NCBI GenBank assembly: GCA_037951105.1
Contig: JBAMJV010008038.1
Coordinates: 1-64,000 of the forward strand
Length of the DNA stretch: 64,000 nucleotides
DNA from: Echinarachnius parma
Lineage: Eukaryota; Echinodermata; Echinoidea; Clypeasteroida; Echinarachniidae
Direction of reading: 5' to 3'
Position numbers and translations under genes: made by a program. Positions within the stretch are counted from its first letter, which is position 1. Each line of letters opens with the position of its first letter. This document shows, one piece after another, positions 57,250-64,000 of this stretch. Under the pieces are notes generated by a model. The model did not search any database. It saw nothing but the letters and a program-made list of their open reading frames with translations, and was not told the origin of the DNA.

Positions 57250-58295
57250 AAGCTTACTCCCAAAGAAGATAAAGACTGCGAGGTGGAAGTACCAGCGGAG
57301 GAGGAGATTTTAGTGTCTCAAATGATGTACATGGTGTACCAGGATAGCTTGCTCGAGTTGGTACAGGCTCTTCATGGTGAAACGTGTGCAGTATGTGGTT
57401 CTGCATTTCTCCAAAAGGAACGGCTGTGATGATCATATGGGAATGCGCACATGGACATCGCAGCTCCTGGTCATCACAGCCCAGATAACACGGAATGTTT
57501 GCCGGCAATATTCACACAGCGGCAGCTACAGTTACGTCGGGCAACAGTTTTTTCAAGTTTGTGACCCTGTCCAAGTTCCGAAATCTACAAATGATGTGCC
57601 AAAGTACATTTGACCGAATCCAAAAACTCTATGTGGCTCCAGCCGTAGATACGTACTATGAGAAAAAGCAGAACGAGCTACTGGCAACCTTTGGATCAGA
57701 GCCACTTGTGCTGTCCGGGGATGGACGGTCGGACTCTCCCGGCCACAGCGCGTGTACATATAGTTTTTGCAAAAAAATCATTCACACCAACACTGTGATG
57801 GTGCAAGAGGCAAGTGGCAAGTCGCCAAACATGGAGAGGATTGCTTTCGAAAGGGGGATAGACTTCCTCATGGAGCGTGTGATGATTGACACAATATCAC
57901 TGATGCCCACCCTCAGATAAGGGCTATGATGAAGAAGACTGAAAAGTACAATGAGGTAAAGCATCAATTCGACATATGGGGATGCAGAGAAGTTCACATG
58001 CAACTTGCTAGGTGTGCTACACCACATCGTTGACGAACATGAATGGCTGTTCACAGTTGATGGAAGGGAAGGGAAATGTGATCATGGTCCCTTCGAGGAG
58101 CAGACCATCGCCTTCCGCGAGCCTGGTAGCCCTGCCCATGAGAAGCTGCGTGCCATCATCATGGACAAACGTTTCCTGAAGACATTGCCCTACTACAAGG
58201 ACTTTCTTCACACTGGCAGCCTCGAGTCCTTCCACTCCACGCTGCTTATGTATGCAACAAAGCGTTCGTTGACTTCGTTCTATACTCTGTTTTGA
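57250..58295 (+). pseudogene. Decayed transposase, Kolobok-like, with core deletion
   Basis: Blocks: CAVCGSAFLQ; GNSFFKFVTLSKFRNLQMMC; the signature LVLSGDGRSDSPGHSA with a likely catalytic Asp; NMERIAFERGIDFLMER; DAHPQIRAMMKKTEKY; KHQFDIWG. There is then an abrupt jump to LLGVLHHIVDEHEWLFTVDG and HTGSLESFHSTLLMYATKR. Intact relatives, as I remember them, have over 100 residues between DIWG and GVLHH, so part of the core is gone, besides several frameshifts. Kolobok (TTAA target) is my best guess; the family is certainly multi-copy in animals. Confidence 0.6.
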
Positions 58296-58307
58296 CATAT
58301 ACATGTT

Positions 58308-58787
58308 TTGACAACAAGTGAAGCAGGAGTGACACGTTTGGTGAGAACAGCGAGCAAGGCCTTCAACCATCGTGGGTCAGATCAGTCTGGAGTGGAGGAC
58401 GCATTCACTTCTTTTCTCGACAATGAATTCCAGGTTAATAACCACATCGTGAACTACATAGGCAACCGAACGAACATACTATTTGAAGGTGCAGCAGGAG
58501 TCTACTTCCACCGCACTCACGTTCCTAGCTTTATTGCGTACCTCCCGGACCCAAATCAACTCCTTCAGGTTGTCAAAGAAGACATCCAGGAACCAATCCA
58601 TCTCGCAGAACTACGGGCTCTTGGAATAATTCACACTTGTATCACCGAGCCACTGTGGAGGGCAATCCAGACTGCAGAGAACATTCTGTCAGTGAATGGA
58701 TTACTCCACAGGTTGCAAGAGAAAATGAGGGTGTGGAAAGACGATGCTTCGGCATTGCTCCACGGTGATTCCTTAATGGACATTTAA
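58308..58787 (+). pseudogene. Middle part of the TE-type protein that continues at 58.85 kb
   Basis: 160 open residues, FLDNEFQVNNHIVNYIGNRT through GAAGVYFHRTHVPSF to LGIIHTCITEPLWRAIQ. It belongs just upstream of the 58847-60088 ORF in unnamed invertebrate relatives. A stop (TAA at 58785-58787) and a frame change separate the two, so the full protein cannot be made. Confidence 0.6.
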
Positions 58788-58846
58788 ATAGGCATAATGA
58801 GATCCAGGAGAAGCTGTTCGAAGAGACAAATGCAGATGAGGAGGCA

Positions 58847-60088
58847 ATGTGCCTACAAGCCTTGGAAGTGGCATGCTGTGCAATGCTACTTATCTTAGAA
58901 CGTCAATGTCAAGATCAACTTCCGGGAGGCAAGTATTGGGACCTGGGAGATCAGGCTTCCTCCTTCACAAATGTACCAGCTACAAATGTAATATCTGAAC
59001 GTGACTTTGCTCAACTGGACCTCCTTGTCCGCACCAAACCATCTGCGAGGACACTCACTCACGAAACCTACATCATGTGGGTTAACAACACAACACCACA
59101 ATGGCTAGATGGATTACCTGCAGAAACAAAGGCAAAGCACATGGCAGAGGCTCGTGCCCAATCTGGCTTCATACTGGACAGGTATCGCGAAAGAATGAAG
59201 AAAATAAAGGCAGACAGATGGGCTCTTCTTCAAGAGAAACAGAAGATGAAAATGGAGAAGGAAGACAAAGCCAGAAGACAAAGCATTAGTCTTGCAAATG
59301 ACATTGCCAAGTTAGGAGGTGTGTGGACGTCAGCTGCATTCGCGGAAGAGAAGTATCAGGAGTTGGAGGCAGAAGGACATGGTGTGGCAAGAAAAGCACT
59401 GCAGAGCCAGTTGCAATTCATGAATAAGTTTCTTAAGTGCAAAGCACCAGGAAAGGAGTACTTCCAACTGAGTTCACAGCAGGTGCAGTTCACTAATGCC
59501 GAAATGCTTAGCCATTTAAAAGAGGTAATAAGCATGAACAATATCACCAACGATGAAAACAGCAACAATGAAGAAACAGCCAGCACATCTGGACTCGCGT
59601 ACACCGACAAGGAGACAAGGGAGGAGAAATTTGCAGAAATCAAGAAGAAAATCGACACTAGGATAGTAAACGATAGTCACAAGAGAGCTGCATCTGCATC
59701 AAAAAAACACCTCGATGCCCTTCTTGATAACCCAGGGTTACTTGTTGGAAAAAGAGTGGTCCATTTGTTCCGAGTAGATAAAACTGACAAGTGGTATAGT
59801 GGGACCGTTGTTAGAATTGAGAGGGACCATGTAGACAAACGCAAGACAAGTTATGCAATTGATTATGACCTAGAAAGTGAGCTAGAAGTTTATCCGCTGC
59901 TGCAAGAAAATATTACTTGTTTATTTACATCGGACTGCCCTAGTTTGTGGTTGACAGCTGACCTGTTTCTTTGCTACGTGCATTCCGGATGCTCTTTTGT
60001 TTACTTCGGAGATATTTATAGACATTCTTGTTTGCGATCGATCAGACATTCCTTTCGTGTTAATTACGCGGTCGCGGCAAGATTCTGA
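58847..60088 (+). CDS. Long ORF (413 aa), C-terminal part of an unclassified TE-type protein
   Basis: The longest ORF in the window. Residues 25-80 (LPGGKYWDLG, VPATNVISERDFAQLDLLV, TYIMWVNNTTPQWL) resemble the ending of hAT-like transposases. Residues 95-150 are a charged coiled coil. Residues 155-235 (LGGVWTSAAFAEEKYQEL, LQSQLQFMNKFLKCKAPGKE) are homologous to the decayed copies at 45.04 and 48.16 kb. Residues about 285-350 (KKHLDALLDNPGLLVGKRVV, WYSGTVVRIERD) look like a Tudor/SH3-type fold. Residues after about 355 look like read-through. The first ATG is inside the domain because the preceding ORF holds the N-terminal side. Whether it is expressed is unknown. Confidence 0.6.
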   Translation: MCLQALEVACCAMLLILERQCQDQLPGGKYWDLGDQASSFTNVPATNVISERDFAQLDLLVRTKPSARTLTHETYIMWVNNTTPQWLDGLPAETKAKHMAEARAQSGFILDRYRERMKKIKADRWALLQEKQKMKMEKEDKARRQSISLANDIAKLGGVWTSAAFAEEKYQELEAEGHGVARKALQSQLQFMNKFLKCKAPGKEYFQLSSQQVQFTNAEMLSHLKEVISMNNITNDENSNNEETASTSGLAYTDKETREEKFAEIKKKIDTRIVNDSHKRAASASKKHLDALLDNPGLLVGKRVVHLFRVDKTDKWYSGTVVRIERDHVDKRKTSYAIDYDLESELEVYPLLQENITCLFTSDCPSLWLTADLFLCYVHSGCSFVYFGDIYRHSCLRSIRHSFRVNYAVAARF

Positions 60089-61560
60089 CATGCCAGAAAT
60101 CATGTGTTTGTAACTCACCAATGAGAGTTGATTAATGTTCAGTTAACCCATCGAAGTTGATTTCATGGCATTCGGCGCAAACTAACTCAGCCAATGAATA
60201 GCTTTTCTTACCAAGTCGCCGCTGTTATGGAATATCATCACAGGATTTGTGTGCACTTACTTCTAGGACTTCTTCACGTGAACAACGGATATTTAGTCGC
60301 GTTACTAGAGCTAAGTCACCGTTCATTTTAACTTTCGCTACTCAGTAAAAGCATATTTGGACATCGCGGTAAGCGAGGATTTTGTGTTTCTTTCGGATCA
60401 TTTATCGCGAGGTTTCGCTCTGTTATCGCATGGTTATCGCATGTCTACGACTACGGAACATTCTCCCGCGGGACCTAGAGCGCGCAGCCGAGTCTCCCAC
60501 GGAACTCTCGCGGTGCGACTCGGTGGATACCCGCTACGTCTCGCCGGGACTTCTCCACACGAATCCACGGCTACTTATTTTCCCACTTCACACTTGGTGA
60601 GTAGGAACATCTTAATTTCTATTAACAATCACATTTCCTACAAGACTATACCTTCAATGCATGTAGTTGTCTATTTGTTCCTTGTCTAGCCTAATTCAAT
60701 ATATTTCCCTTTGTTGGAAATGGCATGAGGTATATATGCATGCACATACTATGAAGCATTTAACACTTCCAGCATGACTCCCCTACTCCCCTCCAACCAT
60801 GGGCGTAGATAATACCTATTCTCCCTCACTGTTGAATGGGTATCAATGACAGATCTACGCCCATGCCTCCAACATATAAAAACAAAACAAACACAAAGCA
60901 TAGCAGGACTAGAGACTGCTTTTAGCTATACCTTGACACATTGATCACACAGCTATATCAATGTACTCTGATCGTCCCTGAAAACTGAAGAACAGAACAA
61001 ATGGGGGTTGTATTTTTATCTTACCTGACCGAATGCTAAATTTAGGAATAAAAATGGTTCATCCATTTGCATGGTACATGTGGTTGCTGTGTGCTTCGAT
61101 GGCATCTTATAAATCCATATCGTAGTAGGGTTTCACAGTTTTTATTTTGTTATTGATATGACATACTCCTAATTGCAACACAGGAAAATATCACTAGATA
61201 AAAGCCCCCTCTACCCATCTCCCCCCCCCCCCCCCCCATGGATTGCTAATCTAAATGTATCCAAATGAGACAACCTTTGCTCTCCAAATGCACCCTTTTA
61301 GTTGGGTGTTACAGATAATGAACGCAACACTCCAAACATCCTGTGAAGTAAACCATAATGGTTATAGTCTCAGTTGCTATTTCAAACATTAAATGAATGC
61401 ACTTGAATCTTCAGGGTGTGCATTCACTGACCACAGAAATCAAGTGTACCATATATATACATTGACCAAATAAAACAAAATTGGTATGTACTGTTGATGT
61501 GCAATGTGCAAAACTTATTTTTGTGGTCAATTTGTGGGAATTGCAATGTATTATTTTTAC
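60089..61560. other. Intergenic with one hairpin MITE
   Basis: 60360-60600 is moderately GC-rich with no recognised protein. A C run lies at 61221-61237. Otherwise AT-rich, no gene. Confidence 0.4.
60790..60873. mobile_element. Miniature hairpin MITE, copy 2 (68 bp) with 8-bp TSD
   Basis: CATGGGCGTAGAT (60798) pairs with ATCTACGCCCATG (to 60865). Direct repeats CCTCCAAC lie at 60790-60797 and 60866-60873. The interior retains 'atgggtatcaatgacagatc', shared with the copy at 2200-2301. Confidence 0.9.
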
Positions 61561-61603
61561 AATTTTACAAAGTATTTTTGTTTTTATTACTTTTCATTCT
61601 TCA

Positions 61604-62450
61604 GAAATCCAGATGAAGTCTTCATGGCAGGTGGGCCTACAGCTTTTCGTGAAGGGTCCAACACTTTCAAGCGACCAAAGCTTGAGGAGGCTGTAATCTC
61701 AAGTGATTCATCAGACGAGGAAAATCACCACTCCAGTAATGTTGGACCAGCATTATACAGGCACAAGTGGCATGCCTTCAAAGAAGAAAATACCGCCTTC
61801 AAAGAAGAAAATACCTTCTTCAAAGACAGTAAGCGGATAGCAAAGACACTGCTGTTCCCATCAGTACAAGTGAACAACTCTGTACCAGTTGGTTGTGACC
61901 AAGAATTGTGCTTCTTGATAGATTCTTCTCAACTTCACTTTAAAGAAGATCTGACATGTGATGAAACTGGGAAATACCAAAAGCCCAGTAGGGCCAAAAT
62001 TGAGATCACCATAGACAAGGATGACAATGTTGGATCCTGCGAGGATATTGGGGACAGCAGGAAGTATACACTAGTGCGTAAATACTATAAGCACAGGGAA
62101 ACCCCTAACTTTCAAAGAACACTGTATGAGCTGCATGATGCAGAGGACGGACGGTATGCATCCAATATGCATGATACGATACGAGTGGAGGGGGGGAACG
62201 GACAGAGCTCATCATGAGTCCTCACGGCAATCAGAAGAACTCCCATGAACAACCATTCATTAGATCAAAAAAGGAACTTCTGCAGAACCTAAAAATGTCG
62301 CGTAATTGTTCCTCTGCCCAAAGAGTGGTTGATGAGTGCTATGAAAAAGAGGGGGGGAGTGAACTAGAGTCTTTTTCTTCCGTTCCAAGGGATAGAAAAC
62401 AAGTATATCGACATGGTTCGGTAAAGTCAAAGAGCTCAGACTTTATCTGA
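61604..62450 (+). pseudogene. N-terminal part of an unclassified TE-type gene
   Basis: After an acceptor-like 'cattcttcag' at 61604 the frame encodes PDEVFMAGGPTAFREGS, the acidic SSDSSDEENHH, a local duplication AFKEENTAFKEENTFFKD, and RAKIEITIDKDDNVGSC, ending at TGA 62215-62217. An overlapping frame (62214-62450) continues with SPHGNQKNSHEQPFIRSKKE, RVVDECYEKEGG and VPRDRKQVYRHG, a pattern I know from N-terminal regions of multi-copy unnamed genes in fish and invertebrates. The two frames join by a +1 shift at about 62200, next to a G7 run. No transposase core follows. Confidence 0.5.
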
Positions 62451-63890
62451 AAGAAAATGTCATTTAATAGCATGCCTGAAAAAATTAATGCTTGAAATCT
62501 CTTTTTCGTGGAGTTATAGACCTAAAACTAATAAACCGTCGTCCAACAGTTAATTGTGCATTATATGTATATTCACCCAGTGAGGAAGTTCGCACACTCA
62601 TTCCACGAAGTGCCGCAACGCTATGCGTGATCCCTCCGTGACCCGCGCATAAATGAGAATAGCATGACCGCACACTAGGCAAAATAACCGAACCTGAATT
62701 TTTCTAAAAACACCTGAAAATGAAATAAAATCTGTCCCATGTATTTTTAACACGAAGTATGACCATAATTTACTGCATTGTTAAGGATAGACCTGTGTTT
62801 AAACATATTTATTAGAGAAGTGTTTCTCGCTTTACTTGGCAGGTTGTTCCTGTACAAACCAGAAAAGCAATGACTGACTCGGCTGAAACAACTGGATCTG
62901 AAGTTGGTTCTGTTCAAGATCTACCAGTAAGACTTTAAACCTCAGTTCAGTATGAACGTTGGACAATATTTTTTTATGTGGAGGGGAGGGAGAAGGAGGT
63001 GAGGAGGAAGGGTGGACGAGGGACAGAGGTGGGAAGGATGAGGGGAAGAGGAGGGGAGGATATGGAGGAGTTGATAGTGAAAATGTTGGACCTGAAAAGG
63101 AGGACTAGATGATGGACAGATGAATAAAAAAATACAGACAAGGAGGAAGAAAGGGAAAAGAGGAGAGAAGAAAAAGCCTAAAAAGGATGTGACATACTTC
63201 CCTTTTTGTCCCCTCCTTCACCTCTTTTTACTGTTAGCTTACACACATAAAGTCACGTTCTGTGGAGACATTCAAACACAGATTCAAGTGACTTTTGAAG
63301 ACTTTACTTGTACTTTTCTTCTCCTCCTCCTCTCACGTATTAACTTCATTTATGATAGCACTGTTAAGTGCAACTCATTTCCATTCATAATGGTAATAAT
63401 AGTAATAATAATAATAATACAGCATAACATATATTTAGCACATACTTAATTCAAATGTTTTAAAGCATTTGATTTGATGTGTGTGTCGTGGCATGCATAT
63501 TGAGCCTGTTTTAAAATAATATTTGTTGATTGAAGAATACAAGTTATAGCAGATTGATAATTTCATCCTTTTATCTCAAAGAAAAAAAAAATAGCTCATA
63601 GGTGATGGTATTTAATTGTGCTTTTTGCAAGTCTTGCATGAATTTGTATGTATCATTTGTTCTTGCTTTTTGTAGAAACAAGAAGCAGCTACATCGGTCA
63701 AATCCAATGAGATAAGAGTAGCATTGAAGACAGGTTGATTCCAACCTTGGAGGAGAGAGGCACAAGTTCCCCAGACAAGGATGAAAAAAAGTTTATTATG
63801 TTTATTAGGTGAACCGTGACAACATTTTCACACCACGGAGTCCATCTGGTGATGTGCAGAGAAGGCGTGTGATTGCCACAGAACATCAAG
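62451..63890. other. No gene; polypurine tract
   Basis: 62973-63185 is about 85-90% purine (GGA, GAGG, GAAG words). (AAT)n lies at about 63392-63420. A short exon-like piece at 62840-62940 is not supported by similarity. Confidence 0.5.
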
Positions 63891-63899
63891 ATTTTTAGG

Positions 63900-64000
63900 G
63901 CGTACATGGGAGACCGCTACATTTCGGGGCTTTGGTCCCCCCTCCAGGCGGACCTGCACAGCAACATCCTGGAAATGTATGCAGTGAGACTGGCCCTTCA
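63900..64000 (+). pseudogene. Start of a retrotransposon RNase H domain (DIRS/Gypsy-like), cut by window edge
   Basis: It encodes AYMGDRYISGLWSPLQADLH then NILEMYAVRLAL, matching the WGAH..xxGxWS..E...HIN.LE..AV..AL pattern of RNase H in DIRS-type and some Gypsy elements. This domain degrades the RNA strand during reverse transcription. The frame upstream of 63900 ends at a stop, so the copy is truncated at its 5' side. More lies beyond 64000. Confidence 0.65.

Noticed and set aside
60357-60689. 110-residue plus-strand ORF
   Set aside because: GC-richer than its surroundings but no recognised motif and no exon borders I trust.

Overview
This is a window of animal nuclear DNA. The genes are split by spliceosomal introns with GT..AG borders. 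The sequence is AT-rich and dense in transposable elements (TEs), microsatellites and long G or C runs. The gene content (an IFRD1/2 orthologue, a CABIT-type exon) and the repeat content (a pearl/Tsp-like element with a core array, a GGAC microsatellite and a 3' hairpin; many TTAA and 8-bp-TSD foldback elements; piggyBac, Kolobok-like, Ty3/Gypsy and DIRS-like pieces) suggest a marine invertebrate. An echinoderm or other non-vertebrate deuterostome is plausible, but the sequence alone does not prove it.

Layout. Positions 1-11 kb hold one coding exon of a proline-rich CABIT-like protein (minus strand, 3207-2463, running on past the window edge) amid small foldback elements and microsatellites. 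Positions 11.3-31.4 kb hold a complete IFRD1/IFRD2-type gene on the minus strand. I rebuilt it as 11 coding exons with consistent phases, giving 429 residues. Its introns contain decayed partial copies of its own exons 5, 7, 9 and 10, a 53-kb-scale repeat mixture of TTAA elements, a pearl-like element and a 732-bp hAT-type hairpin. Positions 31.8-33.0 kb are a tRNA-headed SINE set between long GAAT arrays. Positions 34.7-37.6 kb hold a broken LINE ORF1 and other repeats. Positions 38.7-42.9 kb hold a small plus-strand gene of a recognisable but unnamed metazoan family. One exon of it is missing from the model, and one intron is filled by three long inverted-repeat elements, two of them nested.

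From about 44.5 kb to the right edge the window is a TE graveyard. It holds an 80-bp minisatellite; a duplicated decayed ORF (45.0 and 48.2 kb); a tyrosine-recombinase-like scrap joined to a piggyBac transposase remnant; a RING finger broken by one base; and a Ty3/Gypsy gag-protease remnant that runs into a strict 53-bp palindromic satellite. Next come three decayed multi-copy TE-type ORFs (55.9-60.1 kb), an N-terminal ORF of another such family (61.6-62.4 kb) and a DIRS-like RNase H start that runs off the window.

I see no operon-like cooperation. The only intact functional gene I would defend strongly is IFRD. The most unusual features are the repeated re-use of IFRD exon sequence as intronic repeats, including a roughly 190-bp minisatellite with a coding segment and splice donor in each unit, and the precise, datable set of hairpin MITEs with clear target-site duplications.
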